DNA of 64,000 nt from Planctobacterium marinum (GCF_036322805.1 NZ_AP027272.1:2604001-2668000); one strand, 5' to 3'; numbered from the stretch's first letter, positions 9,405 through 18,344 are shown. Program-made: numbers and translations. The notes: generated by a model not told the origin, from the letters alone.

Positions 9405-10520
9405 TTATTCTCCTAATTTTGCCAGCGGATGTGTTTGCTTGGTCCAGGGACCGGCGAAGAAAGACTCGATAAAATCATCCGGCACATTCTCCTGAGCCGG
9501 GTACAACCACTGAGGCGCACCGTCTTTATCTATCAACAAGGCACGCACTCCTTCCTGAAACTCACCAGCAGACGCGGAGCGACACGCCATCACAAGCTCC
9601 ATGCGAAAACAATCCGCAAGTGCCTTGCCTTTACCTCGCTTGAGCTGCTCCCACACCAAACGTTGCGTAACTGGGGAACCGTTAAGCAAGGTTTTAGCGG
9701 CGCGGTTAAGCCACTTATCTTCGGTCTCTAACCACTTGCTGATACCGTTGATGATATCCGCTAATGACGCATGAGACATCAGTGTTTCAATCTCAGTATG
9801 ATATTTCGCGATATTGGATTCTGGCAGCTTCTGTGCCGATTTGAGGGACAAACTCGCTAACAGGTCTTCTATAGCATAGCGGGTATCAGTCAATTCAGAA
9901 TCCGCCAATTGCTCAACAAACGACTCAATAGTCACTTCAGCCAATGCATAGTCCGCCATACCTATCAGTTTGGCATCGGCAGCATTGATCTGTACCCCGG
10001 TTAAGCCTAGAAACAAGCCCATCTTATCTTGCAGGGTATTTAAGAAGTAACTGCCACCCACATCAGGGAATAAACCTATGGTGATCTCCGGCATAGCAAG
10101 GCGCGAAGTTTCGGTGACCACTTTGTGGCTGGCACCGGCAAACAAACCGATTCCACCGCCCATAATAAACCCGCTACCCCATACAATCAGCGGTTTGCTG
10201 TAGGTATGAATGAGATGATCTAACTGATACTCTTCGGTAAAGAATGTCTGTACCGACTCTGGGGTTTTGCCCGGTTCGGCTTTCATGGCGTTGTACAAAG
10301 ACACCACATCACCGCCAGCACAAAAGGCTTTATCACCCGCACCGCTTAACAGCACGGCCGAGATATTCTCGTCGGATTGCCATTGTTGCAGCTGCTCAGT
10401 AAGCAGGCGCACCATGTCCAGATTCAGCGCATTTAAAGCTTTCGGCAAGTTTAATTGCACATGGCCCAACTGGCCATGCTTTAACTTTACTATACTAAAT
10501 AAAACGGGAGCTTCACTCAT
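9405..10520 (-). CDS. 3-hydroxyisobutyryl-CoA hydrolase (enoyl-CoA hydratase/isomerase family)
   Basis: A 371-residue crotonase-fold protein of the HIBCH type, longer than the roughly 260 aa of a hydratase. It contains the oxyanion-hole motifs KAFCAGGDV and MGGGIGLFAG and the HIBCH-like segment PEITIGLFPDVGGSYFL. It releases CoA from 3-hydroxyisobutyryl-CoA, yielding the substrate of MmsB encoded next door. Spacing to mmsB is 2 bases and to the acyl-CoA dehydrogenase 15 bases. Database labels of plain enoyl-CoA hydratase are common, but length and context favour hydrolase. Confidence 0.88.
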   Translation of the reverse strand: MSEAPVLFSIVKLKHGQLGHVQLNLPKALNALNLDMVRLLTEQLQQWQSDENISAVLLSGAGDKAFCAGGDVVSLYNAMKAEPGKTPESVQTFFTEEYQLDHLIHTYSKPLIVWGSGFIMGGGIGLFAGASHKVVTETSRLAMPEITIGLFPDVGGSYFLNTLQDKMGLFLGLTGVQINAADAKLIGMADYALAEVTIESFVEQLADSELTDTRYAIEDLLASLSLKSAQKLPESNIAKYHTEIETLMSHASLADIINGISKWLETEDKWLNRAAKTLLNGSPVTQRLVWEQLKRGKGKALADCFRMELVMACRSASAGEFQEGVRALLIDKDGAPQWLYPAQENVPDDFIESFFAGPWTKQTHPLAKLGE

Positions 10521-10535
10521 TTTTTAACTCCCTTT

Positions 10536-11693
10536 TTAAAGTAACTCACCAGCGCCTTCGGCCAGTACGCGACGACCTACGATCAAACGCATGATTTCAT
10601 TAGTTCCTTCCAGGATCTGATGCACGCGCACGTCGCGTACATGGCGCTCTAGCGGATACTCCTGGATATAACCATAACCACCGTGAATTTGCAGGGCCTC
10701 GTCACACACTTTAAAGCCGATGTCCGTAGCGAAGCGTTTCGCCATAGCACAATAAGCAGTCGCTTCTGGATCATTACTGTCCAGTTTAAACGCCGCCAAC
10801 CGCACCATTTGGCGAGCTGCAACTAACTCAGTGGTCATATCGGCAATTTTAAACTGAAGTGCCTGGAAAGCCGCCAAAGGTTTGCCAAACTGACTGCGCT
10901 CTTGCATATAATTTTTAGCGGTATTCAGCGCTTGCTGCGCAGTACCGATAGAACAAGTGGCGATATTAATACGTCCACCGTCAAGGCCCTTCATGGCAAA
11001 AGTAAACCCCTGACCTTCATCACCTAGCAAGTTACCTACCGGGATGTGCACGTTTTCAAAGGTTACAAGACGCGTTGGCTGGGCATTCCAGCCCATTTTC
11101 TCTTCTGCTTTGCCATAGATGATGCCTTCAGCATCAGCGGGCACAACCACAGCAGAGATGCCTTTAGGTCCAGCTTCGCCAGTACGCACCATCACAACCA
11201 TTACATCAGTTTCACCAGCACCTGAGATAAACATCTTAGAGCCATTTAGCACATAATGATCGCCATCGCGTTTCGCGGTGGTGCGCAATGATGCAGCATC
11301 ACTGCCCGAGCCTGGCTCAGTTAAACAATAAGAGGCCAGCTTTTCACCCATTACCAGAGCTTCACACCACTGCTCTTTCACTTCTTCGGTGCCCCAGGTA
11401 GCAATCATCCAGGAGGCCATATTGTGAATAGTCATCATGGCGGTTGTAGCAGTACAGCCCATGGAAAGCTGTTCAAAAATAATAGAAGAATCCAAACGGG
11501 ATAAGCCCAGACCGCCTACTTCTTCAGGCGCATAAAGACCACAGAAACCCAGTTCACCAGCTTTTTGGATCACTTCTTTTGGAAAGTAATGCTCTTTATC
11601 CCATTTACCAGCATTAGGTGCCAGCTCCTGCTCAGCAAATTGTCTGGCAGTATCGGCAAAAGCGATTTGATCTTCTGTCAGATTAAAATTCAC
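10536..11693 (-). CDS. Acyl-CoA dehydrogenase, probably isobutyryl-CoA dehydrogenase
   Basis: An FAD flavoenzyme that oxidises isobutyryl-CoA (or 2-methylbutyryl-CoA) to the 2,3-enoyl-CoA. It shows YCLTEPGSGSDAAS in the middle domain and the usual C-terminal catalytic Glu in ILEGTNEIMR, as in short/branched-chain dehydrogenases and unlike the leucine enzyme at 20256. At 385 aa it has family length. It follows mmsA by 13 bases in the same operon, which supports the valine assignment. Confidence 0.9.
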   Translation of the reverse strand: MNFNLTEDQIAFADTARQFAEQELAPNAGKWDKEHYFPKEVIQKAGELGFCGLYAPEEVGGLGLSRLDSSIIFEQLSMGCTATTAMMTIHNMASWMIATWGTEEVKEQWCEALVMGEKLASYCLTEPGSGSDAASLRTTAKRDGDHYVLNGSKMFISGAGETDVMVVMVRTGEAGPKGISAVVVPADAEGIIYGKAEEKMGWNAQPTRLVTFENVHIPVGNLLGDEGQGFTFAMKGLDGGRINIATCSIGTAQQALNTAKNYMQERSQFGKPLAAFQALQFKIADMTTELVAARQMVRLAAFKLDSNDPEATAYCAMAKRFATDIGFKVCDEALQIHGGYGYIQEYPLERHVRDVRVHQILEGTNEIMRLIVGRRVLAEGAGELL

Positions 11694-11706
11694 AGCACAC
11701 TCCTTA

Positions 11707-13197
11707 TCAACGCAAGTTAATGGTCATGTTAGGACCAGTAGGAATATCGTCTTCAAACCAACGAGAGGTGATGGTTTTGGTTTCAGTGTAAAAACGCACA
11801 GCTTGTTTTCCGTATGCGTGCAGATCACCGAAGAAGGAGTTTTTCCAGCCCGTGAAAGAGAAGAATGGTAAAGGTACCGGAATGGGTACATTGATACCCA
11901 CCTGACCCACTTCAATTTCGTGTTGATATTTACGCGCAGCCGCACCGCTGGCCGTAAAGATAGAAGTTCCATTGCCATATGGGTTAGCGTTAACCAACGC
12001 AATAGCTTCCTCTAAAGTGTCAACACACATACAGCACAATACCGGACCGAAAATCTCTTCCTGATAAATGCTCATTTCAGCAGTCACGTTACTGAACAGC
12101 GTTGGACCAATCCAGTTACCGTTTTCGTAACCGGCTACCGTGCACTCAGAGCCGTCAACTAAACAATCAGCGCCCTGCTCTTTACCTTTTTGGATGTGTG
12201 CCAATACACGCTCTTTGGCAGCCGGACTGATCACCGGACCATAAGCGGCCGACTCGTCATCCCACAAACCTGGCTTAACCTCTTTAAATAGCGGTACAAG
12301 CTCTTCAATCCACTCTTGCGCACTACCCACAAATACCGCAACAGAAATTGCCATACAACGCTGACCGGCAGCACCAACAGATGAACCTACAAGGTTGTTT
12401 AATACCTGCGCCTTGTTAGCATCAGGCATGATCACGCTGTGGTTTTTGGCACCGGCGAAACACTGAGCGCGTTTCATGTTTTCAGTAGCAGTTTTGTAAA
12501 TGTACTGACCTACGGGCACCGAACCTACAAACGATACCGCTTTTATATCTTGGTGATGCAGTAAACCATCAACCGTGCTTTTGTCACCGTGCAATACGTT
12601 CAATACGCCTTTTGGTGCACCCGCCTCCATGAATAATTCTGCCAGCTTCATGGGCGTCATAGGGTCTTGCTCAGACGGCTTAAGTACAAAAGTGTTACCT
12701 GCGGCAATCGCCATTGGGAACATCCACAAGGGGATCATGGCCGGGAAGTTGAACGGCGTGATACCAGCACACACACCCAATGGCTGAATATAGCTGTAGG
12801 TATCGATACCGCGCGCCACGTTTTCAACGGTTTCACCCATCATCATAGCTGGCATATTGATAGCCTGCTCTACCACTTCAATACCGCGCCATACGTCACC
12901 TTTGGCATCGGCGAAAGTTTTGCCGGTTTCTTTACTTAAGATTTTGGCAATTTCATCGTGGTTTTCTTTCAGCAATGCCTGATAGCGCATCATCACACGA
13001 GCGCGCTCTGACACCGGCGTTTCGCGCCAGGTTTCAAAGGCGGCTTTGGCTGCCGCTACCGCTTTTTCCACTTCCATGGCTTCAGCCACAGGCGCAAGCG
13101 CGATAGTTTCGTTATTGGCAGGGTTAGTTACATCGATGGTTTTTGTGCTTTGAGAGGCGACGAATTCGCCGTCAATTAACAAGGGAACGGTTTGCAT
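11707..13197 (-). CDS. mmsA: Methylmalonate-semialdehyde dehydrogenase (CoA-acylating)
   Basis: Converts methylmalonate semialdehyde plus CoA and NAD to propionyl-CoA in valine catabolism. The aldehyde-dehydrogenase nucleophile lies in the MmsA-type motif [14 protein letters not shown], preceded by [12 protein letters not shown] and [13 protein letters not shown]. The frame extends to a TTG at 13206, but the ATG at 13197 gives 496 aa, the usual MmsA length, and a better spaced AAGAG. First gene of a five-gene operon. A LiuR-like box lies 58-76 bases upstream, with a TACAAT -10 candidate (minus strand, 13234-13229) between box and gene. Confidence 0.95.
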   Translation of the reverse strand: MQTVPLLIDGEFVASQSTKTIDVTNPANNETIALAPVAEAMEVEKAVAAAKAAFETWRETPVSERARVMMRYQALLKENHDEIAKILSKETGKTFADAKGDVWRGIEVVEQAINMPAMMMGETVENVARGIDTYSYIQPLGVCAGITPFNFPAMIPLWMFPMAIAAGNTFVLKPSEQDPMTPMKLAELFMEAGAPKGVLNVLHGDKSTVDGLLHHQDIKAVSFVGSVPVGQYIYKTATENMKRAQCFAGAKNHSVIMPDANKAQVLNNLVGSSVGAAGQRCMAISVAVFVGSAQEWIEELVPLFKEVKPGLWDDESAAYGPVISPAAKERVLAHIQKGKEQGADCLVDGSECTVAGYENGNWIGPTLFSNVTAEMSIYQEEIFGPVLCCMCVDTLEEAIALVNANPYGNGTSIFTASGAAARKYQHEIEVGQVGINVPIPVPLPFFSFTGWKNSFFGDLHAYGKQAVRFYTETKTITSRWFEDDIPTGPNMTINLR

Positions 13198-13255
13198 AGG
13201 GTACAAGCTCTTTTGTTAATGTTAAGAAATTGTAGCGACTTTAGCAGAGTTTTAA

Positions 13256-13273
13256 CCTTTACGTTAACGTCAA
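13256..13273 (-). promoter_or_regulatory. Putative LiuR operator upstream of mmsA
   Basis: Plus-strand CCTTTACGTTAACGTCAA contains the near-palindrome TTTACGTTAACGTCAA. Its first 13 bases (CCTTTACGTTAAC) are identical to one arm of the inverted repeat in front of liuR at 19818. LiuR of gammaproteobacteria is known to control leucine and other branched-chain degradation genes through TTTACGT-like palindromes; use by this LiuR is inferred. Confidence 0.6.
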
Positions 13274-13515
13274 TTGAAAAAATTTAACTGTGTGAAGTGA
13301 CAACTAGAGCTTACAGCTAGAGATTTTTGGGCAAGTTAATGCACGAATATCGGGGTGATAGAAAGGGTGTACCATCAGTAATTGTCTATACTCAAGCAAC
13401 CATTGTTGTTTTGTATGCACCAGTGAAACATGACGTTTTACATTCGAATTCAATGACCGTGAAGTGACTGATGTAAACACTGTGTATTTTATCACCAAAA
13501 ATAACGCAGTTTAAT

Positions 13516-13544
13516 TTGCACAATTTTACAACCACCACTATGGT
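13516..13544 (+). promoter_or_regulatory. Weak sigma70-like promoter before the small Arg/His-rich gene
   Basis: TTGCAC at 13516-13521 and TATGGT at 13539-13544 are separated by 17 bases and lie 34 bases before the ATG at 13578. Each hexamer matches consensus at four of six positions. The rest of the stretch between the mmsA box and this site (13274-13515) shows nothing I can name. Confidence 0.3.
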
Positions 13545-13577
13545 TAATTTATTTCTGGTATTAAACAGGTAAATATT

Positions 13578-13847
13578 ATGAACGGACGTAGAGGTGATCA
13601 AGTTACTCATCACCGCACCTATGAAACAGCAAGCGATCGAAGAGCGAATACCCATTTAGCACAAGGGCAAACGAGGACTCGCTCTGGTTCGGTTGAAATT
13701 CGCCGTCGCTCTGGCTCGGTGGATCACTTTCACTACCACGAAAACCGCAACAGCACAGGTTTTATGGTGAGTCGTGGCACTCATACCGACCGCCATGGCA
13801 ATGTGACCCGCGGGCGTAGAAATGTCGACCCGTCGTATAATCCCTAA
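13578..13847 (+). CDS. Small Arg/His/Ser-rich hypothetical protein
   Basis: An 89-residue ORF of very biased composition: rich in Arg, His, Ser, Thr and Asn, with no Lys, Cys, Leu or Trp. A short internal repeat is visible (RTRSGSVEI then RRRSGSVDH), followed by a His-rich HFHYHENRN. There is no signal peptide or membrane segment. The ATG is preceded by AACAGG at ordinary distance. The bias suggests an RNA- or metal-binding, possibly disordered protein, but no family is recognised. It lies 148 bases before the borosin methyltransferase; co-function is unproven. It could be a spurious ORF. Confidence 0.45.
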   Translation: MNGRRGDQVTHHRTYETASDRRANTHLAQGQTRTRSGSVEIRRRSGSVDHFHYHENRNSTGFMVSRGTHTDRHGNVTRGRRNVDPSYNP

Positions 13848-13929
13848 AACAAATTGAACTCCACAACTTCGTGTTTTGCAACAAGCAAGAAGGCAACGTC
13901 TAATTGAGTGAAAAAAAACATTTATTAAA

Positions 13930-13958
13930 TTGCCAGTTTTACATTGCTGTCATATGCT
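13930..13958 (+). promoter_or_regulatory. Sigma70-like promoter of the borosin operon
   Basis: TTGCCA (13930-13935, five of six to TTGACA) and TATGCT (13953-13958, four of six to TATAAT) are separated by 17 bases. The predicted start near 13965 gives a leader of about 30 bases with AGGGAG before the TTG start at 13996. Confidence 0.45.
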
Positions 13959-13995
13959 TACGGAGGAACAGTAAAGGTATATAGGGAGATACGTT

Positions 13996-14820
13996 TTGGC
14001 CACAAATAATGGCAGCCTGACAATTGCCGGGTGTGGATTACACCCGGGACACATGACACTGGAAACCGAAAGCCTCATCAAAAATGCTGAAAAGGTACTC
14101 TTGGTTGCTCCTAATCCACTATCAATCCAACATATAATTAGCCTCAACAGTACAACCGAACATTTGGGCAAGTACTATAACGAAGATGGCATATCTCGCC
14201 CCGATATCTACAAAAAGATGGCCAAACATATTATCGACCTGGTGCGTAGTGGTGTTCAGGTAGTTACCATTTTTTATGGCCACCCCGGTGTTTTTGTGAC
14301 CTCTACCCGCTTAGCCAGCGATGTTTTAAAGCAGGAGGGCTATCCGGTTAAAATGCTTCCTGGGATCGCAGCAGATGCTTGTTTGTATGCAGATCTTGAT
14401 CTCGACCCTGCTGACACGGGATGTCAGTCGTATGAAGCAACCCGTTTTTTACTGACCAAAAGAACGCCAGATACCAGTGCTGCTTTAATTCTATGGCAGT
14501 TAGGTTTAACCGGTGAGCATACGAGTGATCATTTCAAACCCGGGGAACAAGGACTTAAAGCGTTGAGTAAATTGCTGCAAGAATACTACCCTGCTGAACA
14601 CATGATCTGTATCTATGAAGCACCGACTCTTCCGGGTTTCCAACCGAGAAAAGATTGGATTGCAATTAGAGAACTCTCGGAAGCTGAGGTCAGTGTAATT
14701 TCAACATTGTACGTTCCAGCCTGCAATGAGTCTGTATTCGCTCAAGAGAGGCTTGAGTGGTTGGGCATATCAATTACTGATATTGACCATTGGAATGAAT
14801 CTCAAGAATTAACGAATTAA
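13996..14820 (+). CDS. Split borosin alpha-N-methyltransferase (SonM-like, TP-methylase fold)
   Basis: A SAM-dependent tetrapyrrole-methylase-fold enzyme that matches borosin backbone N-methyltransferases. Visible motifs: GSLTIAGCGLHPGHMTLE (6-23), the Tyr/Arg patch KYYNEDGISRPDIY (59-72), FYGHPGVFV (93-101), MLPGIAADACLYADLDLDP (120-138), CQSYEATRFLL (143-153) and LILWQLGLTG (164-173). The fungal OphMA has the same series with its peptide substrate fused at the C-terminus. Here the protein stops at 274 aa and the substrate is a separate gene 81 bases downstream, as in Shewanella SonM/SonA. The start is TTG with AGGGAG eight bases upstream; no ATG is available. Cytosolic. Confidence 0.9.
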   Translation: MATNNGSLTIAGCGLHPGHMTLETESLIKNAEKVLLVAPNPLSIQHIISLNSTTEHLGKYYNEDGISRPDIYKKMAKHIIDLVRSGVQVVTIFYGHPGVFVTSTRLASDVLKQEGYPVKMLPGIAADACLYADLDLDPADTGCQSYEATRFLLTKRTPDTSAALILWQLGLTGEHTSDHFKPGEQGLKALSKLLQEYYPAEHMICIYEAPTLPGFQPRKDWIAIRELSEAEVSVISTLYVPACNESVFAQERLEWLGISITDIDHWNESQELTN

Positions 14821-14848
14821 GCCAATTAAGTATTATGGCTTTAACTAA

Positions 14849-14869
14849 GTACTGCATCGAATGCAGTAC
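14849..14869 (+). promoter_or_regulatory. Intercistronic hairpin between borosin methyltransferase and precursor
   Basis: A perfect 9-bp stem, GTACTGCAT / ATGCAGTAC, with the triloop CGA. It is not followed by a T-run, so it is not a canonical terminator. It sits between the enzyme stop and the precursor ribosome site (GAGGA at 14889-14893). It may act as an RNA stability or processing element that raises precursor output over enzyme; that role is inferred. Confidence 0.6.
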
Positions 14870-14901
14870 AAAAACAGAAAGTAAAAACGAGGACATATTA
14901 T

Positions 14902-15177
14902 ATGGATAACTTAAGTCGCTTTTATCTTGAGCTGTCAATCGACGCCGCAAAATTACAAGCATTTAATTTTGCTCCCACTGAGCAAAAGCATACCATGTTA
15001 AGAGAAGCGGGCGTTGTCAATCCCGAAGAGATAATGGAACTAAACGAAGAAGCCGTGAGAAAAACGCTGGCCTCGAACCTAATCGCTTCTACTGGAAAAT
15101 GGCAAGGAGTTGAAACAAACGCGGGAAACACAGACAACCGTGATAACAGCTTTAGCATCCAAAAACAGACACACTAA
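14902..15177 (+). CDS. Borosin precursor peptide (SonA-like)
   Basis: A 91-residue peptide starting MDNLSRFYLELSIDAAKL, the pattern of the borosin binding domain, a helical leader (about 1-57, including REAGVVNPEEIMELNEEA) that docks on the methyltransferase. The C-terminal tail (about 58-91) is polar and Asn/Thr/Gln-rich (GKWQGVETNAGN to SFSIQKQTH) and would hold the residues N-methylated on the backbone. It lacks the hydrophobic core of omphalotin-type borosins, so the modified positions cannot be named. No protease or transporter gene is adjacent. A clear GAGGA lies eight bases before the ATG. Confidence 0.85.
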   Translation: MDNLSRFYLELSIDAAKLQAFNFAPTEQKHTMLREAGVVNPEEIMELNEEAVRKTLASNLIASTGKWQGVETNAGNTDNRDNSFSIQKQTH

Positions 15178-15185
15178 GCACAGAT

Positions 15186-18100
15186 GTGAATGTAATCATT
15201 AATAGAATGATAGCCGTATTGTTTATGGCTATCATTTCTTTTTCAATATCAGCTGTTACTGCTAATAAAAAGGCGCTTGAATTAAGCGAGCCTTCGGGAG
15301 ACTACTTTGCTAGCAAGGTGGAGGAATTAGCGCGAAAAAAACCTGAAGAAGCGTTAAAAATAGCAGCTCAATCGGAACAGTATTTTCAATCTAATGTTGA
15401 CCCCTCTAATCATGGTAGGGCACTAAACGGCGCTGCATATGCTTTTTATTTCCTGTCTAATTTTGAAAACTCTATGGCAAAAGCCAAGCAAGCCGAAACT
15501 ATCGCTTTGCAAAACAACCTTGGAAATATTTTAGCCAGATCACAAATGTTGCAGGGCAATGTTCTACAAAGTATCGGTGAGCACACACGAGCAATTAACC
15601 AGTATCTTAGTGCCGCCAAGTTTTACCAGAATACTAATAACCGACTCTATCTAAGTTACGTCTACAACAATATTGCTAATACGTACATAGAAGCAAAGTT
15701 ATACGCTTCAGCATTAGAATATTATGAGCAAAGTAACGAAATTATTCCTCAAAGTAGTGCGATCAAGGGAATAGCGGACACCCTGTTCAAGATGGGCGAA
15801 ATAGAAGACTCGCTCGGGTACTACCAACAGTCATTACAAATGTATAGATCCGAAAATGATTCTTTCGGCATAGCATTGATAAGAAATGGTCAAGGTGATG
15901 TGTATCTCGCAAAACAAGATTTTAAAAGAGCATTGGTCTTGTTTCGTGAAGCATTGAGTTTAGCTGAGGAAATGCAGCAAAAGTACACTGTTGAATATTC
16001 AACAAGAGGACTTGCCAAGTCATATTTAGGGTTAGAGCAATTAGATGAAGCTTCAAAGTGGCTGGAAAAAGCTCGCATGTTAGCAAAAGAAAAAAATGAC
16101 AATGTGGCACTGTTAAAAAATTTAAAAATTGCCTCTCAAATCCATAGGCAAAAAGGGGAATTAGAGAAATCAATTAAGACACTTATGGAATACCTTGAAC
16201 TTGAAACAAGTTATCAGGCTGAAAAAGACAAAACACAACTTGTAGTGTTACAAGCGCTGTTTGAAAGTGAGACTAAAGCGTTAGAAATTGAGCGATTAGA
16301 AGAGCAAAACAAAATTTTGCAACTGGAACGTACCGTAGAAAAGGAACGTTCACAACAAACCCAATTTATCGCTTTTACCCTGGTTTGTGCCATCTTGGCT
16401 TTGGCCTTTTGGATTTTTACCGTATCAAGGGAAAAACAACGGCTAGCAAGAGTTTCAGCTGAATTAGAAAAAGCCAAAGTTCAGGCGGAACATGCAACCC
16501 AAACAAAATCAGCATTTCTGGCAAACATGAGTCATGAGATCCGCACGCCACTTACCTCCATCATTGGCTACGCCGACAGTATCTTGCAGGGAGACATCCC
16601 GGCAAAAGAAGAACACCGGGTGATAAATATCATCTCAGAAAACGGAAATCATTTATTAAATGTCATCAGTGATATTCTGGATTTTACAAAAATAGAGGCC
16701 AATAAATTAGAATTTGAGCACATCTCTACCCCGCTCATTCCGCTATTGGCTCAAATTGAATCGGTAACCGGCAAACGGGCACGAGACAAAGGGTTGAGCT
16801 TCGATTTACATTTTCGCTACCCCTTGCCCAGTAGTATTATCACTGACCCCACTCGTCTGCGACAAATACTGTTTAACCTCACCAACAACGCCTTAAAGTT
16901 CACCGACAAAGGCAGTATCAGCCTGTCGGTAAAGACTACAGAAGAACAGTTAGTGATTGCAGTGCGTGATACCGGAATAGGTATCAGTAAAGAAAATCTG
17001 GCCAACTTATTCCAACCCTTTCAGCAAGCCGATGGCTCCATAAATCGCCGTTTTGGAGGTTCTGGTTTGGGTTTGTCTATCTCCCGTCATTTAGCGCAAG
17101 GCTTGGGTGGTGAATTAAGCTGCACCAGTGAAGCGAGCAAAGGCTCAGAATTTGTTGTGGCAGTTGAGCTGCAGCCAGCACCGGATTGTCGCTGGATAAC
17201 CTCTGGTGAAGAAGCCCGTGTCGTCACTAAAAGCGCGGAAACCGAAAAACAAAAAAGCCCTAGATTCAGCAATGCACGGGTATTGCTGGCAGAAGATCAC
17301 CCTAACAATCGGGAGTTAATCCGTTTAATGCTATCTCGAATGGGGTTGGAAGTGACGGATGTTGAAAACGGTTTACTAGCCTGCAATGCCGCATTAAAAG
17401 ACAGTTTTGATCTGATCTTTTTAGATATTCAAATGCCGGTGATGGATGGTCTGCAAGCGCTAAAACAAATCCGAAAAATCCATTCAGACACCCCCATCAT
17501 TGCCTTAACTGCCAACAATATGAAACATGAAATTGCGCAGTATCTGCAGGAAGGTTTTGATGATCACCTGCCCAAACCCCTACCTCGCGAATCTCTGGTT
17601 GCGGTATTGGAAACTCATCTGCACAGCCAAATTATTGAGCAAGATGACAATAAAGCAGAAACAAACGAAGATAGTCAGCAAGCCCAAAGCTGCACACAAC
17701 TGGCGGAAACACTAGATCAAGTGAAAATTCCAGATTTACCCGGCAGCGATGAAGATATGGTGCAGCTTATCGCCAGTTACTGTACTCAACTGCAAAAGGA
17801 TGTAGAACAGGCTACAATGCACTGGCAGGAAGAAAACTGGGAGTCTCTAGAAGAGCAGGCCCACAGTATTAAAGGTTCGGCGGCAAACTTTGGATTTGCG
17901 GTTATCGGAAACGTGTTTGATGAGATCGAAACCTGTCTAAAAGATAATAAAAGCGATATTGTCAGCAGCTTTATTAATGAAGCTCTGGGTAAAATGCAGC
18001 GTTATCTGGCGATTCCCGGCACCTATCCAGCCCTCGGTATTTTTAAGCATGATATCAGTGTGGAGAATTGGCACAATGCGTTAGTTAAGTTCTGCCAGCA

Positions 18101-18341
18101 AGTACAGCTAACCCTGCCGCAAACCAACAGCACCAACGAAGAAGAAGTGCTGCAACTGGCCTCAGACATCACCCAACTGCAAAAACAACTTTTGCAACTC
18201 GCTCTGCCCAAAGCTCACCTGTTGTGTACTCAAATTCGCAAGGCCATTCGCGAAAACTGCGAGATGGATATCTTACTGAAAAAACTCACACAACTCTCCG
18301 ACGAACTGCGCACCATCAAAGCTTTTTTAGAAACAAATTGA
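15186..18341 (+). CDS. TPR-containing hybrid sensor histidine kinase (TPR-TM-HisKA-HATPase-REC-HPt)
   Basis: A 1051-residue phosphorelay kinase. An N-terminal hydrophobic segment (signal/anchor) is followed by TPR-like repeats (about 30-340), a coiled coil and a TM segment at about 391-412. Then come HisKA with phospho-acceptor His450 (MSHEIRTPL), HATPase_c with N, G1 and G2 boxes (NLTNNALKF, DTGIGIS, GGSGLGLSI), a receiver with Asp747 (FLDIQMP) and an HPt domain with His893 (HSIKGSA). The TPR sensor probably faces the periplasm. GTG start; ATG 15207 is an alternative. It begins 8 bases after the borosin precursor, with no terminator between, so it is probably co-transcribed. No output response-regulator gene is adjacent. 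Confidence 0.9.
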   Translation: MNVIINRMIAVLFMAIISFSISAVTANKKALELSEPSGDYFASKVEELARKKPEEALKIAAQSEQYFQSNVDPSNHGRALNGAAYAFYFLSNFENSMAKAKQAETIALQNNLGNILARSQMLQGNVLQSIGEHTRAINQYLSAAKFYQNTNNRLYLSYVYNNIANTYIEAKLYASALEYYEQSNEIIPQSSAIKGIADTLFKMGEIEDSLGYYQQSLQMYRSENDSFGIALIRNGQGDVYLAKQDFKRALVLFREALSLAEEMQQKYTVEYSTRGLAKSYLGLEQLDEASKWLEKARMLAKEKNDNVALLKNLKIASQIHRQKGELEKSIKTLMEYLELETSYQAEKDKTQLVVLQALFESETKALEIERLEEQNKILQLERTVEKERSQQTQFIAFTLVCAILALAFWIFTVSREKQRLARVSAELEKAKVQAEHATQTKSAFLANMSHEIRTPLTSIIGYADSILQGDIPAKEEHRVINIISENGNHLLNVISDILDFTKIEANKLEFEHISTPLIPLLAQIESVTGKRARDKGLSFDLHFRYPLPSSIITDPTRLRQILFNLTNNALKFTDKGSISLSVKTTEEQLVIAVRDTGIGISKENLANLFQPFQQADGSINRRFGGSGLGLSISRHLAQGLGGELSCTSEASKGSEFVVAVELQPAPDCRWITSGEEARVVTKSAETEKQKSPRFSNARVLLAEDHPNNRELIRLMLSRMGLEVTDVENGLLACNAALKDSFDLIFLDIQMPVMDGLQALKQIRKIHSDTPIIALTANNMKHEIAQYLQEGFDDHLPKPLPRESLVAVLETHLHSQIIEQDDNKAETNEDSQQAQSCTQLAETLDQVKIPDLPGSDEDMVQLIASYCTQLQKDVEQATMHWQEENWESLEEQAHSIKGSAANFGFAVIGNVFDEIETCLKDNKSDIVSSFINEALGKMQRYLAIPGTYPALGIFKHDISVENWHNALVKFCQQVQLTLPQTNSTNEEEVLQLASDITQLQKQLLQLALPKAHLLCTQIRKAIRENCEMDILLKKLTQLSDELRTIKAFLETN

Positions 18342-18344
18342 GCA

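Noticed and set aside
13304-13655. Two overlapping minus-strand ORFs upstream of mmsA
   Set aside because: No ribosome sites and no protein-like pattern; one overlaps the small plus-strand ORF at 13578.
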